From NCBI GenBank assembly GCA_022478985.1, contig JAKSZP010006705.1, forward strand, positions 1-64,000: a DNA stretch of 64,000 bases. Reading direction: 5' to 3'. How positions within the stretch are numbered: position 1 is the first letter of the stretch; each line of letters begins with the position of its first letter. The DNA is from Massospora cicadina (lineage: Eukaryota; Entomophthoromycota; Entomophthoromycetes; Entomophthorales; Entomophthoraceae). A program made the position numbers and the translations under genes. This document shows, piece by piece, positions 9,261-19,400 of the stretch. Below the pieces are notes generated by a model that was given only the letters and a program-made list of their open reading frames with translations, was not told the DNA's origin and did no database searches.

Positions 9261-10560
9261 GGAGCTTTAGAGCCCAGAGAGCTAGTCGACAAGTATGATC
9301 TTTCATATTCTGTAACCACTTTAGGGATGCATGATCCGTAACTACAATGAAGGTAGTTCAATATAGAAAAGGGCGGTAGTGTCTTAAGCCAACAGAACAG
9401 TAAGGCATTCATTCTCTGTTATACTATAGTTGCGTTCTTCATTTGACAGCATCTTGCTAAAATAGGACACATGATCTACATCGCGTTCAACTAGTTGGGC
9501 TAAAATGGCCCCAATGGCATAGTCCAAGGCGTCAGTGAATGAGATGAAGTCTTTATTATAATCGGGGTGCCATAGGATAAGAAGTTGTTGTAGCAGTTGC
9601 CTCAATGTTTCAAAAGCGGCCTTTTGTTCAGCACCTTAATAAAAAGGGGTATTTTTGGTTAGTAGCTGGACAAGGGGCTCACTGAGATGGGTGAACTTAA
9701 GAATGAACTGATGGTAATACCCCATCATCCCTAGAAATACCTGAATATCCTGTAGCTTTTTTAGGGGGCGGCATTTTTGAGATGGCTTTGACCTTGTACT
9801 GCATGGGCTGTATTCCTTCTTGTGAAATAAAGTGGCCAAGGAAATCCAATTTCCATTCAAAGAAAGTTCACTTTATAGGCTTCAACTTTATATTAGACTT
9901 ACATAACCGTTAAAACACCCCTGAAATAATCAAGATGTTCATTGAAGGTTTTTGAGAACACTTATCTATACTATCAAGATAGATGATGACACAAGTTAAC
10001 TTGAGGTCCTGCAAGATGTGATTATTGCAGACTAGAGGGAGGCAGGTGCGTTGCACAACCCTTGTGGTAATTGGGTTGGTTGAAAAAGCCCTCACTACAA
10101 ATGAGAGCACATCTTCCTGATCTTCAGGGAAAAGGTCCATTTTCCAATAGGCACTGGCCAAGTCCATGGCGGAGAAGAAGTTAGAGCCAGAGTGTTGAGC
10201 CAGAGCGTCATCAATGTGAGGGATATGATAGGTATCCTTCTTGGTGAGGCTATTTAACCTATGGTAATCCATGACTATCTGATGACCTCCAATTTTCTTT
10301 TTAATTAGTAATAGAGGTGATGACCAGGGAGTTTGTGAAGGAACAAGTAACCCCGCATCTAATAAATGCTGGAGCTCCGTCCTCATTTTCTGTTCGTCCA
10401 CCTTAAACTTGTGGTAAATTTTGAACCTAATAGGCCAGGCATCACCTACATCAATGGAGTGGCACCAGCCCTTCATGTGGCAATAGTCGGTATCCAATCT
10501 AGTTAAAGTGTCACTATATTCATCCAGCAAGGTATGCTCTTTCTCCAACTCCTCTGGGGT
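9260..10560 (-). pseudogene. Reverse transcriptase and RNase H of B2
   Basis: The RT fingers are well preserved in a 212-aa open stretch (10548-9910): 'LVPSQTPWSSPLLLIKKKIG', 'VMDYHRLNSLTKKDTYHIPH' and 'FFSAMDLASAYWKMDL'. The catalytic box reads YLDS, not YLDD. Thumb and connection follow at 9860-9636 ('FLGMMGYYHQFILKFTHLSE'). RNase H is at 9605-9240, with 'FISFTDALDYAIGAILAQL' holding the first Asp and 'FSKMLSNEERNYSITENECL'. Several frameshifts separate these blocks. Confidence 0.88.
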
Positions 10561-10569
10561 TAGCTTATC

Positions 10570-10860
10570 CTAAATATGAACATTGGGCAAGATACACACC
10601 ATGTTGTCCATGGGTAAGTCCAAATCCGCCATAGAGCCAACAGATTGGATATGTTTGATGTTTTCTATGAAGAGTAGGAAGCCTCTGCCAATCTCATGGT
10701 GTTTCCATATGATCATGTCCTTCCCGGTAAGGTTTCCCAACAGAATGGTAATTGGCCTCTGATAGGCTGGGTCTAATTTTCCAGGCAATACACGAGGCTC
10801 TAAGGGGCTAACGCCCTCAATAATTAAGAGATGCAACAAGCAATAGTGTGGTATTTGTAG
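10570..10860 (-). pseudogene. dUTPase-like domain of B2
   Basis: The frame 10839-10570 contains 'VLPGKLDPAYQRPITILLGN', which aligns with 'GVLDYAYSGSLSVLLVN' of A2 and with dUTPase motif III, followed by 'HEIGRGFLLFIENI', which resembles the later G-x-R-I-A-Q-L-I strand of dUTPases. It lies between protease and RT as in A1, A2 and D. The leading Gly-Val is Gly-Lys here, so activity is unlikely. An ordinary gypsy linker domain remains possible. Confidence 0.45.
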
Positions 10861-11078
10861 TGTGATTTTTGTGTCAACCTCTCATTGTTCCCCAAGCTTA
10901 ATCAAGACCTTGACTGCAGCATAAAACGGTATACCCTCCTTAGCATCCATTAATTCAGGCAATTTTTTGTGTTACACCCAGAAGTAGAATAAGGCAAGGT
11001 TATAGCTGAAAAGGGGTATTCAACCAAGAAAGAGTATTCATGCTTGCTGGTTTCTTTATTGGATAAGACTAAAGGGAC

Positions 11079-11440
11079 TTAGTAGTTGAGTAACGAGAGG
11101 ACACCTTGCTTCAGGTTGATTATTCCTTCATACTCAACCATATAATGAGTGCCAATGAGCATATCATATGCATTGTTGTCTAAAGCCACAGAAGGGGCTG
11201 ATAAGATAAGCTTACCAATCTGAATGGAAAGGGAAGAGTATGCCCTGATATCCTGGGTATCATTTGGGCCTTCAGTTCCAAATTCTTGCGTGTACTCCAA
11301 GTCAGGTGCTAGCTCTATCCTCTTAATAAGCTTAGTGGATATCACGTTGACTGGGGAGCCAGTGTCCAGGATGGCTATTATTTGAACTATTTTTATTGAC
11401 CACTTCAACCTTAGTGAGGGTTTTTCCAAAGTTTGGTGAA
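11079..11440 (-). pseudogene. Retropepsin of B2
   Basis: The open frame 11429-11079 plus a few upstream codons gives an intact DTGS active site ('AILDTGSPVNVISTKLI', about 11375-11340), then 'AYDMLIGTHYMVEYEGIINL', the second box, and 'GVLSLLNY' at the end. The order matches the A1 and D proteases closely. It is one of the least damaged domains in B2. Confidence 0.87.
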
Positions 11441-11670
11441 AAGGCTAAGACTTCCTTGAGCCGGAAAGTGGATGTAAGTTCTGAGCAGTCGTGGGGTATT
11501 TATATTGTATAGATTACATTGTATGAACCCGCTGAACAGGTCGAATTAAGCTAGATATAGAGTGATCAACATCGCTGGCAGTGTCAATAACTTTGGGAAA
11601 CCCTAGAATTTGGCTGAGGTACGTTTCCTCAGGTATGATGGTCTCATCTACTCCTCCAGTGTTCAAATGA

Positions 11671-12478
11671 TCAGGAACCTCTACTCTGTGGGAGCTTCCA
11701 ATACATAGTAACCAACTTCATCATAACCCCTAGATTCATCCCCAAGGATATTCTCAACAACTGGCAAGGCCGCAATGGGGGTAGGATAGGTGTCCAGTGG
11801 GGTGAAAAAGCCTTAGGGCGCACATTTACCAGCTTAACTGGAAGGGTAGGTGCAGCAGCATTAAAAGGCTTTTGCGAGAGTGTGGTTGTTACTACCTTAC
11901 AGGGCTTTGATACATAAGAAGAAATGATATCCTTTTTAAACCGCATTGAGGGAGCAGGTTTAGCAGGGAGGTGGGACACAGGTGAGCTCAACCTTCTCTG
12001 TTCAACAGGCGGTAGCTCTTTAATGGTTAACGCTAAAGGTTTTACCTCAGCTTTATTTGAGTTAGCACATAATTGGAAGTCGGCCACTTCTAACAAAGCC
12101 TCTTTAAGGTCACAGATGTTTTTGAAATGGAGTTTTACTGATATGATATGTCTGTCTAGAGAGGGTTGAGAGGTAGCCCAGATAACAGGGCGGTGATAGA
12201 ATCCTCAAGGGTAAGTATGTTAGAGGTGGACAAATTTTGCACATCGAGGTAAAAGCGTTCAGCAAAGGCAATGGTTGATTCACCTTCAGACATACTAAGG
12301 CGCATAAGGGCCTGTTTTTCCAGGTATAGACTCTGCTTAGATCCAAATTTAACTAAAAGAGCCTCCTTCACCTCTGGCCAGGTGTGCAAAGGGTTCAGGT
12401 AAGGAATTATCATCTCTTGCACTAGGCGACTTAAGCAAGGAAGGATGTGTTTCTCCTTCTGTCCATCCGTTGCATCAC
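11671..12478 (-). pseudogene. Gag of B2, capsid part downstream of the LINE insertion
   Basis: From 12478 leftwards: 'CDATDGQKEKHILPCL', 'TWPEVKEALLVKFGSKQSLY' and 'ESTIAFAERFYLDVQNL', which align with the A1 capsid segment 'SEATDRQKMNYLPNCL' and 'TWAQVKEALIKEFGS'. A frameshift near 12110 leads into 12096-11671, a proline-rich region ('LPPVEQRRLSSPVSHLPAKP'). I do not see a CCHC zinc knuckle in this stretch, unlike A1, D and E. The upstream part of the same Gag is at 14436-14622. Confidence 0.8.
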
Positions 12479-12494
12479 ACATGGCAGCTTTATA
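12479..12494 (+). repeat. Target-site duplication (left) of ORF1-only LINE copy 1
   Basis: ACATGGCAGCTTTATA here pairs with ACATGGAAGCTTCATA at 14420-14435 (14 of 16 identical). Removing the insertion restores a continuous Gag reading ('ENIATFLYFYEASM' then 'CDATDGQKEK') that aligns with the uninterrupted A1 Gag. Confidence 0.82.
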
Positions 12495-14419
12495 TTTTTA
12501 TTTAGCCTAGGTAAGCTGACCAGGGGACGGACATTACCGAATTAAAACTAAAATCATAATAAAAAATAAACAATTTAAACAAAATGCCCAAAATGGATGG
12601 ATCAATTGAATCATACTTAACAAATATACAACCAGGTGGGCAGCGAATACTGCTATCCCTCCATGGTGGATGGGGAGGGGGATTGGGGGGCTCATCTTTG
12701 GCCACATCCATCTCATTCCAGAGTAGGGTGCGTGTTAAGGCAGATAGTAATGGTGTGGGGGCATCAGCGGTATGGGGTTTGATATCCTTGATGATTGGAA
12801 CTTCTGAATAGTTGCCAGCCATAATAATGCCAACGATGTATTTGGCCAAAGAGTCTTCAGCTTTGAGGTGGGCGTCTGGGAGTTTAATGAACGTGGCAAT
12901 GTTAGTTCAAGTTATTTTTGCTTTCAGATTCCGTGCTACTGTTACACGTTCTGGATGGCTTCAGTGACGTTTTTGTGTAAAGTTTTCATGTTGATCTTAC
13001 TTTGTGCAGTAAGATCTTTGGGGATAATGGGAGGCGGAATTCCTCCTGAAAGCACAGCTACAGATTTGGCGGCAGCTTTACGAAGCGGATGGCAATCTGG
13101 TGTGGCAGCTGCTTCTACTGCAAGCTGGTGGACGCTGTAGAATGGTTTAGCGTTAAGTTGTGGGATATATTTCTGAGGCAGTAATTTTGCATCCCATTCT
13201 GTGTTACAGAGCTTCTCGACTTGCAGCAATGGTTTTTCAACAATGTTACCTGATTTGTCGATTTAATCCAATAATCTTATGGGTTTTGGTTGAATTGGAT
13301 TGGGGAATTAGCATACGTTTGAGGTTTGTTCAATTCATTTGAGGATGCATAGGATCAAACTGGGATCCAATAATATGGTTGATTGGAGGAATTGTTTATA
13401 GCATTGGGGCAAGATGGATACTGATTGGTGGCTGCAGGTGCGGCTGCAGCATCAGGCATTGGAGGAGGGGAAGGTAGGATCATACCCCATGTCAGAGTTG
13501 GTGCGGGGTAGGCAGCAGATTGGTGGGCGTCAGGCAAACTTTCAGCGTTGGTGGAAGTTTCTGAGTATAGGCATTTGCATTTCAAGTGGTCTGACTCAAA
13601 ACAGGATGGACAAATCGTCCGTCCGCCCTCAACGCGGGCCTAGAATAGATGGTTGGGGGAAGATGGGATGGTGGCACAAGGGGGAATTGCCAAAGAAATT
13701 TTAGTAAATTCAGGGCAAAAAAATGGCATACGCCTGAGGCCCAGCTAGGCGTGTGGCCCCATTTGGGGGCACAAATTGTAGGATGGAGTGTGAGGCGTAG
13801 GCTTCCAAACCTTCCATCAGCTCCTGGTGGAGCACTTTAGGGGGAGGTGGGTGGGCAAACCAGCGAACTGAACCACCAAGGTGGTGTCTGTTGGGAGCTG
13901 GGTCTGAGTTGTTGGGAGGGGAATATTGTTAAATATCAATGGCACCGTTGCTGCAATGGCTGAATCAGCTTCACAGGGGAAGCCAAGATCAAAGTACCCC
14001 TTATGGGGGCGGAAGTCTTTAAAGCAGGCTGGTGTCATCACCACCTGCGCCATTTTGATTTTGGCTTGGTCGTCATAGGGGAAGAATTTCCCATATTTGA
14101 CCTTAAGGCCAAAACGCATGTTGCTCCAGGGGAGCACCAGGGGGCAGCGGGACACCACTTGGGCTCGGGCAAGATGGGCATCAAGATCCTTGGGAGGAAT
14201 GAATCATCTCAAGGGTTTGGATTGACTGGGTGATCCAGTCTGAGCGCGTTTTCCTGTTGGACGGAAAATGGTAGGGGAATTTCGCTGCTGCCCCATGCTG
14301 GGACAGTCAGTGGGGGATCCAATGATATTGGAGCAAGCCTTTGGTGTGCTATTAGTGTTTGCTTTTAATTAACTGAATAAATTGTTTGGAAAGTTACGCC
14401 AAGCAGAGAGACAGCAGTT
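12495..14419 (-). mobile_element. ORF1-only LINE-like element, copy 1 (1925 bp)
   Basis: Read on the minus strand it has a short 5' leader, a broken long ORF and a 3' tail at 12539-12498 (GTAATGTCCGTCCCCTGGTC, then AAATAAAAA). The ORF resembles ORF1 of the full LINE in this window: 'PPKDLDAHLARAQ', 'KGYFDLGF' (LINE: 'HGWLDLGF'), 'TTLVVQFAGLPTHL' (LINE: 'NFLMFDFLPNMV') and a Cys-rich box 'CPSCFESDHLKC' (LINE: 'CTQCDAFGHKAHAC'). About 300 further codons follow the Cys box ('GGIPPPIIPKDLTAQSKI', 'GNYSEVPIIKDIKPH'). No endonuclease or RT is present. It sits inside the B2 Gag. Confidence 0.82.
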
Positions 14420-14435
14420 ACATGGAAGCTTCATA

Positions 14436-14622
14436 AAAATATAAGAAAGTAGCAATATTTTCTTCCATAGGGATGATTTTATCTGTAAAACATGATTTTA
14501 TTGAACGCACTTAAGCTCTTTCAGATATATAGAGCGCTTGCTAGTTGTTTCTCCAGAGCAACTAGACATGATTTAATATGAAGATGGAAAGTAGGAGGGC
14601 TACTCACGATTGAAGCCTCCAT
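14436..14622 (-). pseudogene. Gag of B2, N-terminal part upstream of the LINE insertion
   Basis: A candidate ATG at about 14622 gives 'MEASIVSSPPTFHLHIKS' and runs into stops. The last codons before the insertion read 'DKIIPMEENIATFLYFYEAS', matching 'DKYSPGEGSIIAFLYLYEKA' of A1. Only about 60 codons separate the start from the capsid, so the helical, collagen-like and coiled-coil regions of the A and D Gags are absent here, by deletion or by family difference. Confidence 0.65.
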
Positions 14623-14651
14623 TTTTGATAACTTTTGAGGTGTACAGGGGT

Positions 14652-14669
14652 CCCCTGTAGTAAGCACCA
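14652..14669 (-). other. Primer-binding site of B2
   Basis: The complement reads TGGTGCTTACTACAGGGG, one base different from the A1 and F sites, and starts 4 nt inside the 5' LTR (14674). Confidence 0.78.
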
Positions 14670-14673
14670 TATT

Positions 14674-15423
14674 TGTAGTAATCCAGCTGTTTAGGCGCTA
14701 GCTAGTGTTAATGCCTCTGGATCCCATAAAAGGCTTTAATAATTTTTGATAAAAATTTACTATAAAAAATTTGGGTTTTAATGAGCTTTTTATTAATATG
14801 GGATAGAATGAAAAGTGATCCCTCCCAATATTCAACCAAACAGTACAACTTTTTCAAGTGTGGGGGGGGGAATTTAAAGATAGTTTCAGAATAGCTTAGA
14901 TACATCCAAATTAAGTAATTTGGTGGTTCTCCTATCAGACCTTGTGAAAAATGAGTTACTTTTTTGGGAAACCGATAATTAGGATTTTGGGGCATAATGT
15001 ACCCATGCAGTAAGATTTTTCTGAACTTTAACCAATCACCACTAGATAAAGTATTTTCACCTTTGGGACCTCTGCCATGCTATAAAAGGAATGGTCCCTG
15101 CATTGGTGCTTTGAGGAAATTTTGATGGCTGGGGGAGTACCTTCCGCTGGTTGCCCCAATGTTTGTTGTGGGGTCAGGAAAATTTAACCATTTGATTTCA
15201 CATTAATTGCCTTATCGGGTTTCATAATGGTGTTACCCCAATTAATGGGGTTCTACCAAGAATCAACCAGGGTCTTTTGACCGATGTTTCAAAATCATTA
15301 TTACTCTTAAATAAAGCACTTTTCAGATTATCGCAAACTCTTAAATGGCTGACATTTCCCCGTTTAGGCAACTTTTGACCCAGTAAATTTTTCCTCTGCA
15401 GCTGAGAGGTCAGATATCAGACT
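14674..15423 (-). repeat. 5' LTR of B2 (750 bp)
   Basis: Starts TGTAGTAATCCAG and ends CAGACT on the plus strand; the last two bases of the expected ACA end have drifted. It aligns end to end with 7206-7955 and has the same length. It is followed by the AAGGG target duplication at 15424-15428. Confidence 0.9.
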
Positions 15424-15539
15424 AAGGGCACATGATAACTCCAGACAAGGAGAGGGCGATTTGTGAGTAGCCACTCCAACTTTGGTTAAGGAATTGATGA
15501 GCTTTTAAGGACTTGTACGTTCCTTAATAAGTTCACGCC

Positions 15540-16060
15540 AAACCTTTCTGAAGTTGCAGTGCCTTTGTATAAAGCAAGTGGGGTAAAAGCACTTCAGTGG
15601 TCCTCCATTTTGGAGGATGTCTTCCAAACAGTAAAGTGTACTTTGCTGTCCACTTCTGTTCTTCGCCTTGTCAACACCAATACATAGTTCATTGTTGCTT
15701 CAGATGCCTCCAACTTCGCCATAGCAGCAGCCCTATTACAAGTAGGCAAAGTTGGAATAAAGCATCCGGTGGGATATTTTTTAGAATATGTCTCTACCAG
15801 AGTTAAACTACGCCATTTACTATAAAGAGCTATTAGAAGTGGTTGAGGCGCTGACTTATTGGCGTCATCACTTGCATGGTTCCTCCCACCCTTCTGCATA
15901 CGTATAGATCACCGTGCCCACTGTACTACCATGCACCTCATGCCTTAACCTCACGGCAAACCTGCTGTAATGAGACTCTTGCCTCAATTTGCGTTTTCTT
16001 GTAAGTTTACTAAGGGCAAGGAGAATGGTTTGGAGGATGCTTTGAGCTGCAAACCTGTAT
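15540..16060 (+). pseudogene. RT connection and RNase H of chromovirus B
   Basis: The plus strand encodes 'VASDASNFAIAAALLQVGKV' near 15690-15750 (first RNase H Asp in SDAS), 'HPVGYFLEYVS', then in shifted frames 'WRHHLHGSSHPS' and 'DHRA' (second Asp region), and finally 'FTKGKENGLEDALSCKPVL' (16010-16060), which corresponds to the chromoviral G-K-E-N-x-x-x-D-A-L-S box. At least three frameshifts are needed to read it through. Confidence 0.85.
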
Positions 16061-17120
16061 TAGCTCCTGATCCCAAGGAGGTAGAAGTTCATAACACACA
16101 GTTGATGAATCCACCAAATAAAATTGTGTCTCAACTTCTCTCTCCCTTGGCCAATGGGCCAGCACTCGCTCCTTTGGAAAATTCAGAGGAATATGGTATG
16201 TTTGTAAAGGTAGTCCTTTCTCAGCCTTTGTCAGCCAAAGATACTATGGTACTTGCTAATAGCACATTGAATCAGGAGGACATCACCAGAGGTTACCACG
16301 TAAAGGAGGAGATGGTTTGGGTTCAGGGGAGCCTATGGGTTCCTGCTGGACCACTTCACCTCTAAATCATCCATGACCATCATTGACGGAATCACCATTA
16401 CCTATGCTTGGAAGGCGAAGATATTAGAGCTAATTTGACGCACTTACAATTAGGAGGGGTTAGCCGCTCAGGTAGCCAGATATTGTAAAGAGTGCCTAGT
16501 CTGCAACCAAATGAAAACAAGTTGCCAGCCTCTAGTAGGATTGATAGTACCAGTCCAAAAGGCTGATGGGCCTTGGACTTCCTTACCAGTGTATTTTATT
16601 GTGGAATTGCCTGTATCTGATGGCTACGATGCTATCATGGTGGTGAAATGTCTTACAAAGTTCTCCCACTTTATCCCTTGCAGAACTACAGTCACTGCGG
16701 CTGAGATGCCAAGCTTTTTGGTACTCATTTTTTCGCTCTTCATGGGGTCCCTCAAGTAATAATTAGCAATCTGGGACCCCAGTTTACCTCCATCTTTCTG
16801 AAGAGTTGTGTAAGACTCTTCAAATTTGCCCCTGCCGTTAAACTGCATATTACCCTCAATTAGATAGGCAGACTGAACGAGTGAAACAGTGCCTCTACCA
16901 GTTCTTGAGGTGTTACACCGCTGCAGATCATTAAGGTTGGGTTTCTCATGTCCTCATGGCCCAATTCAGTTATAACAATGTAAAACTTGCATCAAATGGT
17001 TTTTCCTCCTTTTTCGCCAAAGATGGCTTCAATCCCACCTTCAACATAGAGACCATTTATGGATCCAAGGTGGAAGCGTTGGTAGACTTTTCAAAATTTA
17101 TCAAGAAGGTACACCAGGGG
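16060..17120 (+). pseudogene. Integrase core of chromovirus B
   Basis: After a linker open to 16365, the zinc-binding region ends in 'CKECLVCNQMKTSCQP' (16487-16530). The core reads 'SDGYDAIMVVKCLTKFSHFI' (16617-16680), 'HGVPQVIISNLGPQFTS' (second Asp replaced by Asn), 'DRQTERVKQCLYQFLR' (catalytic Glu kept, 16864-16910) and 'AQFSYNNVKLASNGFS'. The first Asp box is also altered ('VYFIVELP' where 'MDFIVGLP' is usual). The enzyme is therefore dead. Confidence 0.87.
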
Positions 17121-17239
17121 TGTGCACAAATATAGATGCAGTTATGCATGGTTACAAGGAAAACGCTATGGTAAGAGACGAGTTGGATCAGCGTACTAGG
17201 AAAGAGATCTTGTGATTCTGGATTCTAAAACATCCAAAT

Positions 17240-17610
17240 CAAGCAACCATGCAAAAAATAGGCCCAAAGAGGATTGGGCCATATCGCATTGTCAAAAAGG
17301 TGGGCCACGCATCATACCAGCTTGATCTCCCCACAATTGTTTTTAATCTTTTTCAGTGTTTCATGAAAGCAAGCTCACTTTGTTTGAGGTCCCCACTCCC
17401 AAGACTCTCGAGGCTTATCTCATGGTTGGGGCTCCATAGTGGGAAGTGGAGGAGATTGTTGCCAATCGTTGGGTAAGAAGAAGGCTCAAGTATCTTATAT
17501 CCTAAAAGGGATTTGTTTCAGCAAAAACAGTTGGGTCCCAGTGCATGACTGCGCTCATGCCCAAGAGCTAAATACACCATTCCATAAGCATTACCCAAGG
17601 CTTTAGGAAT
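17240..17610 (+). pseudogene. Integrase C terminus with chromodomain, chromovirus B
   Basis: An open stretch begins 'KIGPKRIGPYRIVKKVGHAS', the gypsy GPY/F module. After a frameshift the plus strand reads 'WEVEEIVANRWVRRRLKYLI' (about 17441-17500) and then 'NSWVPVHDCAHAQELNTPFH' (17525-17590), the pattern of a chromodomain (V-E-x-I-L-x-x-R...Y-x-V-x-W-x-G...W-x-P...E). Chromodomains direct integration to modified chromatin. This places B in the chromovirus clade, unlike A, B2, D and F, whose integrases end without one. Confidence 0.83.
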
Positions 17611-17698
17611 GAAGTCTAAGCCAGCCATTGCTGCCATGAAGTTGTCTCATGCCATAAAAACTTTTCCTTGGTGAATTCCCCTGGGGGGAGTGGAGCCC

Positions 17699-17712
17699 AA
17701 AAAGAGGAGAGG
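17699..17712 (+). other. Polypurine tract of chromovirus B
   Basis: AAAAAGAGGAGAGG lies 4 nt before the TG that begins the LTR at 17717, the expected site of plus-strand priming. Confidence 0.7.
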
Positions 17713-17716
17713 TTAA

Positions 17717-18643
17717 TGTAATTTTTACATGACCTGATAGAAGGCACCAATCCTGAGGAGAAGGCTGGGTGGCAGGAGGTCCAGAAGGTTAAACATTATG
17801 CCTTTCCTGATCTCAAACACCTTGGACCAACGCTGGGTGCAGGCCAAGTATGCCCAGGTTGGTACAAGTGAGGTGCAAAACGCCCAGCCCCTTGTTTCGG
17901 CTCAGGCGTTAAAATGGATGAGCTACATGGTAAATGACAATGTCACAATCCAGTTAATCAGTGAATGGGGTTTGAAACCCGTTCTATTTATATAATTGCG
18001 AGCTCAGGTTAGGTACATCTTCAATCAATCACTCAAGTGTGTTCATTTTTAAGTATGCCACCATTTTGGATGGAAGCGTGCGCCTATTGGTGCATCAAGG
18101 ATTAGTACCACTTTCTCCAAGCCAAAATTTCCCTGAGTTGGTTTATTTATGTTCGCTCAAGACCAACGTTTCTCTTTAGTCATCTTCCTTAATAAACCCT
18201 TTAGTCGTTTTATGTTTTTTATATATGTTGACTTGGGTGCACCTGTGCACGGACCTCTTTAAAGAGATCATGTGACGTTTTAGCAATCTATTTTATATAA
18301 ATATCACAGACTCAGGTACAACGCTTGGCCTACCAGGCTCCCTCCAAACCAGGTCACCAGTGCATTCTACCCTTGTATGAAACTTGGTTATGAACCGCCC
18401 TCTGGTCCATGGCCAAGTTCTGAAGATTTCTAGATTTATTATTACTTTCATTGTGCTCAACACCCTCACTCTATGTATTCTTAGCTCCAGCTCCCTCTGC
18501 TGGGCTATTTTTATGTTCACTCTGACGATGAGTTACCTTGCTTTGGTACAGCGCTTCGTGTACCACCAAGCTGGAAACTGGAGAGTTATTAATACTATCT
18601 TGTAACCTCCCAAGACCCAAAATTGTGAATGTAATGAACCTCA
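17717..18643 (+). repeat. 3' LTR of chromovirus B (about 930 bp)
   Basis: Starts TGTAATTTTTACATGACC just after the polypurine tract. Three diverged copies of the same sequence lie on the minus strand at about 41000-43435. Shared landmarks are the CATGACCTGATAGAAGGCACC-type start, a middle block around 17820-17930, an AATAAACC poly(A)-like site near 18190 and TATATATG near 18220. The right border is approximate, from the ~926-bp length of the 41945-42870 copy. Translated, it gives protein-like strings that recur in all copies, but these are most simply DNA-level LTR homology. Confidence 0.72.
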
Positions 18644-18763
18644 TCATTAGGGTTCAAGTGTAATTAAGCCACCACTTGGTGTCTTTGGACCATAATAGCT
18701 CCTTCTGTAAGTTCACTATAAATACTTTCACTTCCATATGCCCTGGCAACAGTAGCTTAAGAG

Positions 18764-19400
18764 TCACATAAGGTTTGAGCTGGAATTGCTGGTAGGGCCC
18801 CATAATCTCTCATATAAACTTTCCAAGATATCTATTTCAAGCTCTGTCCCTAATATGACCTGATGCCCAGAAGGTATGCTTAAAGCGCTCTCAGCCAGTA
18901 ACAGAATACTATTGTACTTGTAGATCTGGTATGGGAGGGCTCTGGTACTTTGCTTCATCCGCCAATATCAAACAGGAATCACCCTGTTGCTATATGCTAG
19001 ATTGATCTGACTAAAGCATATTGGGTCCTTTGGGATTCCTCTGGATGTAAAGTAAATGAGGATCTGTTTTCATAGGATAATAATTGTCTTTTCCATTTTA
19101 TTGACCACTGCCCCGAATCGTCACATAATTTTTAGCTTGATTAACATGGCATAGTTGTTATTTGGTAGAACCACTGCTGGGTGGAAGCCCTGACTGATCC
19201 AAACCTCAGAGGTAATGTTTTGAAAGTGCACTCTGATACGGTGCTCTGTGCCCCCTTAAGCCCCATACACTACTCTGTGTTCCAAATCAGGCTTCAGAGG
19301 AAGCTTAGCTAGGAGCTTGGCGGAAATCATATTGACTGGAGCGCAAGTATCTATAATGGCTTGGATTTTTGTGTTCTAAAAAAACTCACAGTAGGTACAC
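18764..19400 (-). pseudogene. Protease and downstream linker of gypsy C
   Basis: Near 19365-19325 the minus strand reads 'AIIDTCAPVNMISAKLLAKL', a retropepsin site with the Gly of D-T-G replaced by Cys. The sequence continues in broken frames to 18958-18764, where a 64-aa stretch includes 'ALSIPSGHQVILGTELEID', a beta-rich linker found between protease and RT of many gypsy elements. I do not see the GVLDxxY dUTPase-like string in this one. Confidence 0.7.

Larger units (their letters stand above)
7206..15423 (-). mobile_element. Ty3/gypsy element B2, both LTRs present
   Basis: This minus-strand element of 8218 bp has 750-bp LTRs at both ends and a 5-bp AAGGG target duplication. Reading from the right, it contains 5' LTR, primer-binding site, a short Gag start, an ORF1-only LINE insertion (12495-14419), the rest of Gag, protease, dUTPase-like segment, RT, RNase H, integrase, polypurine tract and 3' LTR. 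No chromodomain follows the integrase. The two LTRs differ at many positions by eye, so the insertion is old. Without the LINE the element would be about 6.3 kb. Confidence 0.92.
15424..18643 (+). mobile_element. Chromovirus B, second part (RT thumb to 3' LTR)
   Basis: This continues the element interrupted at 7205. It opens with RT thumb residues, then RNase H (15540-16060), integrase (16060-17120), a chromodomain (about 17400-17610), a polypurine tract (17699-17712) and an LTR of about 930 bp. Beyond the LTR the minus-strand protease region of gypsy C starts, so B is probably inserted in C. Confidence 0.85.
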
